NCBI RefSeq assembly: GCF_002917095.1
Contig: NZ_PQGA01000025.1
Location: 1 to 64,000 of the forward strand
Reading direction: 5' to 3'
DNA length: 64,000 nucleotides
Origin: Paraburkholderia eburnea
GTDB taxonomy: Bacteria > Pseudomonadota > Gammaproteobacteria > Burkholderiales > Burkholderiaceae
The translations under genes and the position numbers were made by a program. The first letter of the stretch is position 1, and every line of letters starts with the position of its first letter. Of the stretch, positions 46,072 to 55,463 are shown one piece after another. The notes below the pieces were generated by a model. It did not search any database. It had not been told where the DNA came from and worked only from the letters and a program-made list of their open reading frames with translations.

Positions 46072-48082
46072 GTCGATTGAAATGCAAAGGATGCCGAAGG
46101 TTTTTTCGATGTCCCCGTTCTGGCTGACTGGCGCGCTCGCGATGATCGCGCTTGCCTTGTCGCTGCATCGGCTTGATCTGTTGCTGCCGATGCGCCTCTG
46201 GCGGCACGCGCTGCTCGCACCCGACAGCGGCGACATGCGCCAGTTGGTCTTTTATGCGAGCGATCTGCCGCGTCTCGTCGTCTGTCTGCTGGCGGGCGCG
46301 CAACTGTCGCTGGCGGGCGCGATATTTCAGCAAGTGCTGCGCAACCCGCTCGCCGAACCGACCACGCTCGGCGTTTCCGCTGGCGCGTCGCTCGCGCTGT
46401 CGCTGACGATGCTGTACGCGCCATCGCTGCTGTTCGGCGGCCAGGAGTGGGTCGCGCTTGGCGGCGCGTCGCTGGGCATGTTGATCGTGGTGGCGCTCGC
46501 CTGGAACAGTCGGCTGTCGCCCGTCGCGCTCATTCTGGCGGGATTGATCCTGAACTTCTATTGCGGCTCGATCGATGCGGTGCTGACGCTGTTCCATCAC
46601 GACGATCTGCAGTCGATCTTCATCTGGGGCGCGGGCTCGCTCAATCAAAATAACTGGGATGCGCCTCGCGCGCTGCTTCCGCGCCTGCTTGCAGGCTTGC
46701 TGCTCGCTGCGTTGCTGGCCCGATCGCTCGCGATGATGTCGCTCGCCGACGATAGCGCGAAGGCGCTGGGCGTTTCCCTGCGCCTCGTGCGCGTCGGAGC
46801 GCTGGCCCTGGCGGTCGGTCTTGCGGCGTCGGTCGTGGCGTCGGTCGGCGTGATCGGTTTTCTGGGTGTGCTCGCGCCCACCATCGTCCGGCTCGCGGGG
46901 GCGCGCCGTTTCCGTGACCGGCTCGTGTGGGCGCCGCTCTTCGGCGCCGTGCTGCTGTGGCTGACCGATGAAATCGTGCAGGGATTCACCGGCGCCTGGG
47001 CCGAAGTGCCGACTGGCGCGGCGATGTCGATGCTGGGCGCGCCGTTCCTGTTCTGGCTACTGCCGCGTTTGCACGCGCTGCCCGATACGGTTGAGTTGTC
47101 GGCGGTTCATCGTCGTGCGGCGCGCCCGCGCGTGGTCATCTGGCTTGCGCTGGGTGTTGGCGCGCTGATAGGGGCGGTCGCGCTGGGATTGGGCACGGGA
47201 GTGTCGGCGGCGGGATGGGCCGGATGGCCGGGCGCTCATGCGGGCGCGTTGCTGCATTGGCGTTGGCCGCATGTCTGCGCCGCGCTCGTCGCGGGGACGC
47301 TGTTGAGCCTCGCGGGGGTGGTTCTCCAGCGCTCGACCGGCAACGCGATGGCGAGTCCGGAAGTGCTCGGCATCTCCGCGGGCGCATCGCTCGGTCTGAT
47401 CGCGCTGGTGTTTGTCGCCCGGAACGCGGGGCATCTGTTGCAGAGCGCCGCCGCCGGAGCGGGCGCATTCGCGACGCTGCTCGTCATGCTGATGCTCGGC
47501 CGCCGTCACGGCTTCGCGCCCGCGCGCATGTTACTCACCGGCGTCACGCTCGGCACCGCGTTCAGCGCGCTCGTCACGGTGCTGCTCGCGGGCGGCGATC
47601 CGCGCATGAGCAGCCTGCTTGGCTGGATGGCGGGGTCGACCTATGACGTGACGGGAAGAGAAGCCGCCACTGCGTGCCTCTTGCTGATCGGACTCGGCAT
47701 CGTCGCGGCGACGCTGATACGTTGGCTGGAGATCTTGCCGCTCGGCGAAGCTGTGGCGACGAGCCTCGGCATGAATACGCGGATTGTTCGCCTTGCCTTG
47801 CTGCTGCTCGCCGCCGTCATGACCGGCATCGCGACGCTGCTGGTCGGCCCGTTCAGCTTTATCGGGCTGATGGCGCCTCATCTCGCGCGTATGCTCGGAT
47901 TTGGCCGGGCTGCGGCGCAACTTGCCGTTGCCGCCGTCCTTGGCGCACTGATCATGGTGGGGGCCGACTGGATCGGCCGCAATGCGATGTTTCCGTTCCA
48001 GATTCCTGTTGGCCTCGTGGCGACTTTGCTCGGCGGCCTCTATTTTATGGGGCTGATGTTACGGGGCGATGCTGCGCAATGA
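46064..48082 (+). CDS. Fused FecCD-type permease, FhuB-like, 3
   Basis: This 672-residue double permease has VLRNPLAEPTTLGVSAGA in the first half, NAMASPEVLGISAGASLG in the second, and the paired motifs VGVIGFLGVLAP and LVGPFSFIGLMAPHLAR. The ATG at 46064 overlaps the binding-protein gene by eight bases; ATG 46082 is a further option. It is intact. It is the last gene of cassette 3; the next 155 bp lead to a Fur-box-like site and a sigma-factor gene. No ATPase gene follows, unlike in cassettes 1 and 2. Confidence 0.92.
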   Translation: MDESIEMQRMPKVFSMSPFWLTGALAMIALALSLHRLDLLLPMRLWRHALLAPDSGDMRQLVFYASDLPRLVVCLLAGAQLSLAGAIFQQVLRNPLAEPTTLGVSAGASLALSLTMLYAPSLLFGGQEWVALGGASLGMLIVVALAWNSRLSPVALILAGLILNFYCGSIDAVLTLFHHDDLQSIFIWGAGSLNQNNWDAPRALLPRLLAGLLLAALLARSLAMMSLADDSAKALGVSLRLVRVGALALAVGLAASVVASVGVIGFLGVLAPTIVRLAGARRFRDRLVWAPLFGAVLLWLTDEIVQGFTGAWAEVPTGAAMSMLGAPFLFWLLPRLHALPDTVELSAVHRRAARPRVVIWLALGVGALIGAVALGLGTGVSAAGWAGWPGAHAGALLHWRWPHVCAALVAGTLLSLAGVVLQRSTGNAMASPEVLGISAGASLGLIALVFVARNAGHLLQSAAAGAGAFATLLVMLMLGRRHGFAPARMLLTGVTLGTAFSALVTVLLAGGDPRMSSLLGWMAGSTYDVTGREAATACLLLIGLGIVAATLIRWLEILPLGEAVATSLGMNTRIVRLALLLLAAVMTGIATLLVGPFSFIGLMAPHLARMLGFGRAAAQLAVAAVLGALIMVGADWIGRNAMFPFQIPVGLVATLLGGLYFMGLMLRGDAAQ

Positions 48083-48180
48083 TCGGCTGTCCGCTTTTCT
48101 GCTCGCCCGACGTTTCTCCGACGCGGCAAGGCGAGAAAAGGCAAACGATTTCGTTGATCAAATAATGCGGGATGAGTTAT

Positions 48181-48200
48181 AAATGATAATAATTCTCATC
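48181..48200. promoter_or_regulatory. Fur-box-like site upstream of the ECF sigma gene
   Basis: AATGATAATAATT (48182-48194) matches 12 of 13 positions of the Fur core, and a second half-site TTCTCATC follows. It lies about 40 bp upstream of the sigma-factor start, the usual arrangement for iron-starvation sigma genes. Confidence 0.7.
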
Positions 48201-48237
48201 CGCGTTTCTGCGCGACGTCTATTGAAAAGGCCATCCG

Positions 48238-48792
48238 ATGTCCGCCGCCGACTATCCGGTGCAGCCCACGCTGCACAAGCTCTATCACGATCACCATCAC
48301 TGGCTGTTCGACTGGCTTCGTCGGCGCCTGGGTCACGCGGCCGATGCGGCCGATCTGGCGCACGACACGTTTGTTCGCCTGATGATGCGGGCCACGGCGC
48401 CCGAGGTGCGCTCCGTTGCCGAAGCGCGTGCGTATCTGCGCACCACGGCGCAAAACCTGTGCATCAATCTCTGGCGCCGTCAGGAAATCGAGCGCGCCTG
48501 GATGGAGACGCTCGCCGCCTGGCCTGAACCGACCTTTCCCTCGGCCGAACGCCAGGCCATCGTGCTCGAAGCGCTCGCGGAAATCAGCGCGATGCTTTGC
48601 GCGCTGCCGGAGAAAGCGGCGCAGGCTTTCCTGCTGGCCGTGGCGTTCCAGATGACCGACGACGAAGTCGGCGCATGCCTTGGCATATCCGGTCGGATGG
48701 TGCGGAAATACGTTGCGAAGGCGATGCTCAACTGCCTGCAATTACAGGCTTGCGACACCGCCGAGGCCTTGCGCAACGATCTTGAAGCGTAG
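48238..48792 (+). CDS. FecI-like ECF sigma factor
   Basis: This 184-residue sigma factor has region 2 (LHKLYHDHHHWLFDWLRRRLG, ADLAHDTFVRLM, YLRTTAQNLCINLWRR) and region 4 (FQMTDDEVGACLGISGRMVRKYVAKAM). It belongs to the iron-starvation group that directs RNA polymerase to promoters of siderophore receptors. The ATG at 48238 has AAAAGG upstream. It is followed 47 bp later by a FecR-like gene and then a signalling receptor, the standard sigma / anti-sigma / receptor order. A near-consensus Fur site precedes it, so low iron should switch it on. Confidence 0.93.
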   Translation: MSAADYPVQPTLHKLYHDHHHWLFDWLRRRLGHAADAADLAHDTFVRLMMRATAPEVRSVAEARAYLRTTAQNLCINLWRRQEIERAWMETLAAWPEPTFPSAERQAIVLEALAEISAMLCALPEKAAQAFLLAVAFQMTDDEVGACLGISGRMVRKYVAKAMLNCLQLQACDTAEALRNDLEA

Positions 48793-48839
48793 GGCACCTC
48801 GCACCGGGAAGCCCTGTCAGGACCGACACCGTATCCATC

Positions 48840-49811
48840 ATGAGCGCACGACCTTCTCACGCAATCCTGCAGGCTGCCGCCGAGTGGTACGCAGTGCTGC
48901 GCATGGGCGACGCCACCCACGAAGAAAAGGCGCACTGGCAAACCTGGCTCGACGCATCGAGCGAGCATCGCACGGCATGGCACTACGTCGAGCGGATCAG
49001 CCAGTCTTTCGCTGTGTTGCAGGACATGCCCGATCCCGTGAGTGCGAGCGAATGGCTCGTCGAAGCAAACAGCCGGCTGCAGCGTCGCCGCCGCGCGCTG
49101 CTCGGCATTGCCGGACTGATTGGCCTGGGCGGCCTCACGGGTCTGACATGGCGCCTGTCGCCCGATGCGCTGCTGGCGTGGACCGCCGATTACCGGACCG
49201 GCACCGGCGAGCTGCGCGACGTGTACCTGCCGGACGGCACGCGTGTCTGGCTCAACACCGCCACGGCTTTCAACCTTGCGTTCGGCACGACGACCCGCGA
49301 GGTCAAGCTGTTGCGCGGCGAAATCTTCGTCGAGACCGCTCACGATCCGATGCGTCCTTTCGTCGTCGCCACGTCTGAAGGCCGCTTGCGCGCGCTGGGA
49401 ACGCGTTTCAACGTGCTGCAAGGCGAGGGCGCAACCTTGCTGAGCGTCTACGCTGGCGCGGTCGAGGTCACGCTGCGCGGCAGCGACCAGCGCACGGTGG
49501 TACCCGCCGGGCAGGAGATCCGCTTCACCCGCGACCGTATTTTGTGGACCCGGCACGCCGATCCGGCGCGCGAAGCCTGGACGCGCGGCGTGCTGATCGC
49601 GCGCGACATCACCCTTGGTGAATTCGTCGAACAACTCCAGCGTTATCGGTCCGGCCATCTCGGTGTGGCCGACGAGGTCGCAGGCTTGCGGGTATATGGC
49701 AGCTTTCCCCTGCGCGACACCGATCGGGCGATCGCCATGCTTGCCACGGTGCTATCCGTGCGGGCGCACGAAACCTTGCCATGGTGGATCACTATCGTTG
49801 GCAGTCGATAG
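48840..49811 (+). CDS. FecR-like anti-sigma / signal-transfer protein
   Basis: This 323-residue inner-membrane protein has an N-terminal cytoplasmic anti-sigma domain (AAEWYAVLRMGDATHEEKAHW, then WLDASSEHRTAW), one membrane helix (LLGIAGLIGLGGLTGLTW) and the periplasmic FecR domain (GELRDVYLPDGTRVWLNTATAF, VKLLRGEIFVETAHD, FVVATSEGRLRALGTRFNV). It keeps the sigma factor inactive until the receptor encoded next reports bound ferric siderophore. The C-terminal domain (ITLGEFVEQLQRYRSGHL) would touch the receptor's signalling domain. Confidence 0.92.
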   Translation: MSARPSHAILQAAAEWYAVLRMGDATHEEKAHWQTWLDASSEHRTAWHYVERISQSFAVLQDMPDPVSASEWLVEANSRLQRRRRALLGIAGLIGLGGLTGLTWRLSPDALLAWTADYRTGTGELRDVYLPDGTRVWLNTATAFNLAFGTTTREVKLLRGEIFVETAHDPMRPFVVATSEGRLRALGTRFNVLQGEGATLLSVYAGAVEVTLRGSDQRTVVPAGQEIRFTRDRILWTRHADPAREAWTRGVLIARDITLGEFVEQLQRYRSGHLGVADEVAGLRVYGSFPLRDTDRAIAMLATVLSVRAHETLPWWITIVGSR

Positions 49812-50038
49812 CCGCGTGCGTATCGCGCGCTCGCAAAGAAATTTTTATAAAAAGCGGTTCCGGATTTTGTGCTCTCGATGGTTTTACAGAGTGAGAGATC
49901 CAGGTTGTTCCAGCCGCTCGATGATCGCCAGCACTTACGGCACTGGCACGCGTCCCTTTTGCGCATCACGGGCGGCTCCATGGACACCTGAATGGGCGAT
50001 CACCGCCGATCTCGCCTTTCAAGCCACAGGAGCCATTG

Positions 50039-52561
50039 ATGCCAAACCGGTCTGCCATTCCGGATTCCCGACCCGTCGTCCCCAGCCCCCGCCGAATCTA
50101 TGCGCGACGGCCACTCGACCTCGTCATGCAAATGCTGTTGGCCAGCGGGGCATTCGCCGTGGCGGCGTGGGTGCCCGCCGTGTATGCGCAAAGTGTCTCG
50201 GCACCGGCTGCTCCCGCCACGCAGCGCTACGATATTGCGGCCGGGCCACTCAGCCAGGTCCTGACGACGTTCTCCGCGCAGGCGGGTATCTACGTGGTCG
50301 GAGCGACGGATCTTGCCAGGGGAAAAACCAGCCCGGGGCTACACGGCGCCTATTCCGTGGACGGCGCGTGGCGCGCCCTGCTGGCCGGGACAAACTTCAT
50401 TGCGATCCCGCAGCCTGATGGGAGCTGGTCGCTCGAAGCGAAGCCCGACAACGTCGTCGATGGCACGTTGCCCGCGATCACGGTCTCTGCCGGTGCGAAT
50501 GCGGTGCAGGCGGCGAACGCGATCAATCCGCCAACGACGGTCGGGTCGAAGGAAGTGTTGTCGGCACGGGAAATTGCACAAACGGTGAGCGTGGTCACGC
50601 AGCAGCAGATCCAGGCGCTTTCGATACGCACCGTCGACGATGCGATGAAGTATGCGCCGGGCGTCACGACAGAAGTCAATCAGCCGGGCTTTAGCAGCTA
50701 CTACAGCCGCGGATTTCCGATCAGCACGATCCAGTTCGATGGCGTGCCGACCGGAGTGGCAACAAGCGGCATCTCGGGGCCGACCGAGGGGGTGGCCGCT
50801 TACGACCGCGTCGAGGTGCTGTATGGGCCGTCCGGGATTTTGAATGGCTTCGGCGGCGAGGGCGGCATCCTGAATCTGGTCCGCAAGCGTGCGCCGAGCC
50901 AGTTCGAGGCGTCGGCCCAAATCTCCGCAGGCACTTATACCAACGGCGACGTTCAGGCGGACGTCGGCGGGCCGATTAACGCGGCGGGTACGCTGCGTGG
51001 CCGCTTTGTCGTGGACGAGCAGTATCAGCATGAGATGCAGGACTCGACCTGGCAGCGCAATCAGCAGTTCTACGGAACGCTCGAAGCAGATGTGACGCCC
51101 ACCACGCAGGTGCGTGCCGGTGTGAGCTATACCGACATTTACGGCAAGATCATGTACGGACTGCCAAACAACATCGACTATACGAATCTGAACGTATCGC
51201 GGTCCACCTATCTCGGGCCGGACTGGAACTGGTTCTCGAACCAGCGCGCCAACGCATTTGCGGACGTTCAGCAGAAACTGGCAGGAGGGTGGACGGCAAA
51301 GCTCTCCTACAACTTCATGCGCACGACCACTGATGTGCTGACGGGCGCGATCATCACCAACGATCCCGCGACGAACCTGAGCAACCGCTACAGCCTGAAC
51401 ACGGCCGACACCAACACGCAGAATGCGATCGACCTCTATGCGACCGGGCCGTTCACCTTGTTTGGACGTACACACCATCTGACGGTTGGCGCGAGCTATC
51501 TGCATACGAACGACGTCACCAACCAGTACCTCATCAATCCCGATAGCGGGCTGGACTTCGAGGGGGGCATCACTGCGCCGCTCTACGACAATTCGGCTTA
51601 TTCGAATGCGTTCGCGGGTGGTCCGCAAAACGACGTGACGACGGTGTCCACGCAGTACGGCATTTACGGCAACGCCCGCTTCAGCCTGGCCGATCCGCTC
51701 ACGTTGGTGGTAGGCGGGCGCGTGACGTGGTGGAACGGCGAGTCGTTGCCGAGCACGAACCCGAACAACAACTTTTTTGGCAACGTCACGACGCACGATC
51801 ACGTGTCTGCGAAATTCAGCCCGACGGTGGGCCTGATCTACGATGTCAATGATGATCACACGCTCTATGCCAGCTATGCCTCGATTTTTCAGCCGCAGGC
51901 GGGAGATGAAACTGTCTCGGGCCAGGTGATCGAGCCGCTCGATGGCTATCAGTTCGAAATCGGCGAGAAAGGTGAGTACCTGGGCGGCCGGCTCACCACG
52001 AACGTCGCGTTGTTCCATATCCGCGAGAAGAATCGTGCGATGAGCGATCCGCTCAATCCGGGCTTCTATGTCGCGCAGGGGCAGGCGCAGTCCCAGGGCG
52101 TGGGCCTGCGGGCAATGGGGCGACTGACGTCGAACTGGAAGGTCGGGGCGGGCTACACCTATACAAACTGGCGCAATTACGACGACAGCTTCACTGCTCA
52201 CCAGGGCTTCTCCGTGGTGACGCCTAAGCATCTGTTCAAGTTCTGGACCAGCTATAACCTGCCCGACCAGTTCCACCGCTGGACGGTGGGTGGCGCGCTT
52301 TACGTGCAGAGCGGTACGTCCTACACGGACAAAAGCGGGTTCCTGTCGAACAATACGACCTCGGGAGGGACATTGAATGCTGGCGGCTACGCGACGGTGG
52401 ACGCGAACATCGGCTACCAGATCAACAAGCACCTCAGCGCATCACTGCTGGTGACAAATCTGTTCAATCGCAAGTACATCTCTTCGCTGACGACGGGCGG
52501 TCCCGGTACGTATTACGGTGATCCCGCCAAGGTGTTGTTCACGCTGCGCGCGGCAATGTAG
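50039..52561 (+). CDS. TonB-dependent transducer receptor 4 with signalling domain (FecA/FpvA-like)
   Basis: This 840-residue outer-membrane receptor has a signal peptide (cleavage near AVYAQSVS), an N-terminal STN signalling domain (about residues 62-115: YDIAAGPLSQVLTTFSAQAG, GAYSVDGAWRALLAGTNF), a plug (IAQTVSVVTQQQIQALSIRT, YDRVEVLYGPSGILNGFGGEG) and a barrel ending LFTLRAAM. The STN domain contacts the FecR-like protein. The ATG at 50039 has AGGAG upstream. The 227-bp spacer before it probably holds the promoter read by the FecI-like sigma. The ligand may be a pyoverdine- or ferrioxamine-like siderophore; this is inference. The last residue is methionine rather than the usual aromatic residue. 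Confidence 0.92.
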   Translation: MPNRSAIPDSRPVVPSPRRIYARRPLDLVMQMLLASGAFAVAAWVPAVYAQSVSAPAAPATQRYDIAAGPLSQVLTTFSAQAGIYVVGATDLARGKTSPGLHGAYSVDGAWRALLAGTNFIAIPQPDGSWSLEAKPDNVVDGTLPAITVSAGANAVQAANAINPPTTVGSKEVLSAREIAQTVSVVTQQQIQALSIRTVDDAMKYAPGVTTEVNQPGFSSYYSRGFPISTIQFDGVPTGVATSGISGPTEGVAAYDRVEVLYGPSGILNGFGGEGGILNLVRKRAPSQFEASAQISAGTYTNGDVQADVGGPINAAGTLRGRFVVDEQYQHEMQDSTWQRNQQFYGTLEADVTPTTQVRAGVSYTDIYGKIMYGLPNNIDYTNLNVSRSTYLGPDWNWFSNQRANAFADVQQKLAGGWTAKLSYNFMRTTTDVLTGAIITNDPATNLSNRYSLNTADTNTQNAIDLYATGPFTLFGRTHHLTVGASYLHTNDVTNQYLINPDSGLDFEGGITAPLYDNSAYSNAFAGGPQNDVTTVSTQYGIYGNARFSLADPLTLVVGGRVTWWNGESLPSTNPNNNFFGNVTTHDHVSAKFSPTVGLIYDVNDDHTLYASYASIFQPQAGDETVSGQVIEPLDGYQFEIGEKGEYLGGRLTTNVALFHIREKNRAMSDPLNPGFYVAQGQAQSQGVGLRAMGRLTSNWKVGAGYTYTNWRNYDDSFTAHQGFSVVTPKHLFKFWTSYNLPDQFHRWTVGGALYVQSGTSYTDKSGFLSNNTTSGGTLNAGGYATVDANIGYQINKHLSASLLVTNLFNRKYISSLTTGGPGTYYGDPAKVLFTLRAAM

Positions 52562-52696
52562 CCGCTGGAGTGCCATCGTTATCACGGACGAGGCTCGCAC
52601 TGCGGGAGGTATGTCCGAGAGGGCAGAAGTATCCGCGTGTGGTGCGCCAAGACAGGAGGTCGGGGATGTAAAGGGAGAAGCTGACCCAATGAGGGA
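52562..52696. other. Short spacer after receptor 4, no gene seen
   Basis: This stretch contains no recognised gene. Next to the transposase remnant it includes GTAAAGGGAGAAGCTGACCC (52669-52688), which may be part of the insertion-sequence end. Confidence 0.3.
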
Positions 52697-52792
52697 TCAG
52701 TTTCTCCCGGCGAGTTCCAGCGAATCGATGAAGACATGCATTGGCGTCTTTCCGCCGCGCCATCGTTCTTGATGGTCGCGCTCATTGTTGTA
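52697..52792 (-). mobile_element. IS481/IS3-type transposase, 3' terminal remnant
   Basis: Read on the minus strand, 31 codons give YNNERDHQERWRGGKTPMHV and then FIDSLELAGRN and a stop. This is the C-terminal signature of DDE integrase-type transposases (pattern YNxERxHQxxxxxGxTPM). An in-frame TGA directly upstream (52793-52795) and loss of homology show that the rest is missing. It marks an old insertion next to the iron region's right border. Confidence 0.65.
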
Positions 52793-52934
52793 TCAGACTA
52801 AAGAGCGCTCAAGGCATCACTTCGTGTTTTATAAATAAACATTATAAAAGTAATGTCTAAATATTGGCTGATTTTGGTAGAAAGTTGACGGTTTACGTTG
52901 TAATATTAACGTTCCGATTGCATTGAAATAGCCC

Positions 52935-53966
52935 ATGTCTGACGCCGCTCCCGACGAAGTCCGTATTACCGCCGAAATCGAACGCCTTAAAGTCGAATTT
53001 CCCAAGACGCGCGAGTTGTACCGGGAAGTGTGTGCGCTCCTTTTCTTCCGCTTTGGGGTGACGCCCACCGCGAACCGCCTCTATCAGCTAGTTCGGCGCG
53101 GCAGCATGGGCACGCCGACGGCGGTTCTCTCCGAGTTCTGGACCGAGTTGCGCGAAAAAAGCCGCGTGCGTATCGAACACGCCGATCTGCCGGAAGAGTT
53201 GCAAGGCGCGGCCGGCGAGCTGGTCGCCGCCTTGTGGACGCGTGCGGCGGCGGCGGCGCAGGCGGCGCTCGAAGCGTTGCGTGTCGAAGTCGAAGGCGTG
53301 CGTCACGAAGCGGAAGCCCGTGTCACGAGCTTGCAGAGTGATCTCGCGCGTACGGAAACGGCGCTGGAGCAACGGACCACGGCGCTGCTCGCCGCGCAGG
53401 TGCGCATTCACGAGCTGGAACAGGTCCAGGCGGCAGGCGAGGCCACGCGCGCCGCGCTCGAAGGGCAGATCGCGCGTTTGCAGCAAGATGGCAAAGAGCG
53501 TGACGCCGCGCTCGTCCAGGCGCGCGCCGACTTCGCCGTCGAACTCGACAAACTGCGCGCGGGCGCCGAACTCGCGCAAACCCGCCTGCAAGCCGCGGAA
53601 AAACGCGCGCTGCTCGAAATCGAACGCGAGCGCGCCACCAACGCGCGTCTGCAAAAGGATCTGGAGACCGCGACGAAACGCGCCGCCCGCGCCGAAGAAA
53701 GCGCGCGCACCGAAACGCAGGCGCTGCAAGGCCAGTTGGGCGACCTGCGGCACCAGGCCGGCATACTGGAGGGGCGTCTGGACGCGCTGCGCATGGCCCA
53801 CGATACACAAACGCAGGAACTGGAGGCGCTACGTAGCAAGGCGAATGCAATTGCGCCCGCGAATCCCGCTCCTGGCGCGCGACGTACACCAAGGCGCGCG
53901 GCACGATCGACGGATGGCTCGGCAACGCCGATGCGTGTTATGCGCAAAAAGTCCGCGAAATCCTGA
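52935..53966 (+). CDS. KfrA-like coiled-coil DNA-binding protein
   Basis: This 343-residue protein has an N-terminal helical DNA-binding domain of the KfrA type (REVCALLFFRFGVTPTANRLYQLVRRGSMGTPTAVLSEFW) followed by a coiled coil of about 210 residues rich in Ala, Glu and Arg, and a basic proline/arginine tail (RRTPRRAARS). KfrA proteins of IncP and related plasmids bind DNA cooperatively and contribute to plasmid partition and structure; chromosomal relatives occur but are poorly understood. The upstream 130 bp are very AT-rich, and a transposase remnant lies close by, which hints at acquisition. It is followed 115 bp later by a flavin-fold protein gene. Confidence 0.82.
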   Translation: MSDAAPDEVRITAEIERLKVEFPKTRELYREVCALLFFRFGVTPTANRLYQLVRRGSMGTPTAVLSEFWTELREKSRVRIEHADLPEELQGAAGELVAALWTRAAAAAQAALEALRVEVEGVRHEAEARVTSLQSDLARTETALEQRTTALLAAQVRIHELEQVQAAGEATRAALEGQIARLQQDGKERDAALVQARADFAVELDKLRAGAELAQTRLQAAEKRALLEIERERATNARLQKDLETATKRAARAEESARTETQALQGQLGDLRHQAGILEGRLDALRMAHDTQTQELEALRSKANAIAPANPAPGARRTPRRAARSTDGSATPMRVMRKKSAKS

Positions 53967-54081
53967 CCCATCCGCAGCGGATCGTGGCCCTATATCTTCG
54001 CTGTATCCTGGGTCTACCGTTGGAGCCAGCGCTTCGCTAACGTAATCGGCTTTTCACACCCTGAAACAGGAGAAGCCGAGG

Positions 54082-54822
54082 ATGTCCGAGAGCGATAACC
54101 ACCACAGCAACGACAGCAACGAAAACAGCAACGAGACCGCTTCAGCCGATTCGACCGCCACCGAGGGCGCACCGTCTGCGCGCACGCGCGTGCGCCGCAT
54201 CGCGCAGCGCGCCAGTTACGATCACGCCACACTGCACGCGATTCTCGACGCGGCCTATGTTTGCCATGTCGCGTTCGCCGACGACCATGGTGTCCATTGC
54301 ATTCCTACTGCGTGCTGGCGCGAGGGCGACCATCTCTACATCCACGGCTCCAACGGCAGCCGTATGCTCAAGCTCGCCGCCGAAGGCGCGCAGATCTGCG
54401 TGACCGTCACGCACCTTGACGGCCTCGTGCTCGCGCGCTCGGCGTTCAATCACTCGATGAACTATCGCTCGGCGATGATCTATGGCGCCTTCGAAGTCGT
54501 CGGGGAGGCGCACAAGGCCGCTGCGCTCGACGCCTTCATGGAGCACATCGCGCCGGGCCGCGTCCACGAAGCACGCGGCGGCAACCGCAACGAATTGGCC
54601 GCGACCACGATGCTGCGCCTGGCGCTCGACGAGGCGGTTGCGAAAGTGCGCGCGCACGGTGTCTCGGACGACGAGGAAGATCTCGATCGCCCCGTCTGGG
54701 CGGGCGTGTTGCCAATGGCGCTCAGACCGCTTGCGCCGGAGCGTGACGGCGACCTGCCCCCGGGCGGCGAACCGGCATATGTGCGCGACTGGGCGAGCCG
54801 GGCGACCGGCGCACAGCGGTGA
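54082..54822 (+). CDS. Pyridoxamine 5'-phosphate oxidase-type flavin-binding family protein
   Basis: This 246-residue protein has an N-terminal low-complexity tail rich in Ser, Asn and Glu (about 35 residues) and then a split-barrel FMN-binding fold: ASYDHATLHAILDAAYVCHVAF, HCIPTACWREGDHLYIHGS, ICVTVTHLDGLVLARSAFNHSMNYRSAMIYG. The family (NimA-like and related) binds flavin or haem and includes small reductases. No catalytic role can be assigned. The ATG at 54082 has AGGAGAAG upstream at good distance. Confidence 0.85.
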   Translation: MSESDNHHSNDSNENSNETASADSTATEGAPSARTRVRRIAQRASYDHATLHAILDAAYVCHVAFADDHGVHCIPTACWREGDHLYIHGSNGSRMLKLAAEGAQICVTVTHLDGLVLARSAFNHSMNYRSAMIYGAFEVVGEAHKAAALDAFMEHIAPGRVHEARGGNRNELAATTMLRLALDEAVAKVRAHGVSDDEEDLDRPVWAGVLPMALRPLAPERDGDLPPGGEPAYVRDWASRATGAQR

Positions 54823-54929
54823 ATCGATGATTCCGGTAACGACGGAACGCGCTATGCCATTGGTGCCGTCGTGCTCCATTCATCGATTCGTGTGACCGGC
54901 CCGATTCAGCGGATTCGCCGTGCTTCTCC

Positions 54930-55448
54930 TCAGCTCAGCAGATATTCTCTCGCCAGCGTTCTTGCCCGATGCAGCCGGCTTTTGGCTGCGGCCGACGTGA
55001 TCCCAAGCTGTTCGGCGATCTCGCCGATGGTGAGTTCCGCGAAGTCGCGCAGCAACAAGATGTTGCGATAGTCAGCGGGCAGGGATTCGATGGCGTCCAC
55101 CAGTTCGCGTCGCAGGGAGTCGCCGTCATGGGTGGCAAGCCAGCGCTCGACGGTGGCTTCGTCGTAAGGATCGAAGTTCAGCGCTTTACGGCCGAGCCGT
55201 CGACATTCGCGGCGCACGATCGCGAAAAGCCAGCCTGAGAATGCCGCAATCGCGCGCACGGACGCGTGCTTGCGCGCGACGACCATTAGCGCTTCCTGGA
55301 CGGCATCGTCGACGTCGGAGATGAAGCAGTTGCGTTGCGCGTAGCGGCGCGCATCGGGTTGGCACTGCCGCAACAGTGCGTCAAGCGCGGCCGGGTCACC
55401 GGTACGCGCTGCCTCGACTACGGCCAGCCGTTCGTCGTTGGTTGCCAT
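54930..55448 (-). CDS. ECF-type RNA polymerase sigma factor
   Basis: This 172-residue sigma-70 family protein has region 2 (DALLRQCQPDARRYAQRNCF, DVDDAVQEALMVV, AAFSGWLFAIVRRECRR) and region 4 (LPADYRNILLLRDFAELTIGEIAEQLGITSAAAKSRLHRAR). It lies 15 bp after the small membrane protein gene on the same strand, with GGGAAGG before its ATG, so the two are probably co-transcribed. There is no adjacent classical anti-sigma gene; the membrane protein might have that role, but this is speculation. It is not of the FecI type. Confidence 0.92.
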   Translation of the reverse strand: MATNDERLAVVEAARTGDPAALDALLRQCQPDARRYAQRNCFISDVDDAVQEALMVVARKHASVRAIAAFSGWLFAIVRRECRRLGRKALNFDPYDEATVERWLATHDGDSLRRELVDAIESLPADYRNILLLRDFAELTIGEIAEQLGITSAAAKSRLHRARTLAREYLLS

Positions 55449-55463
55449 GCCGGCCTTCCCGGA

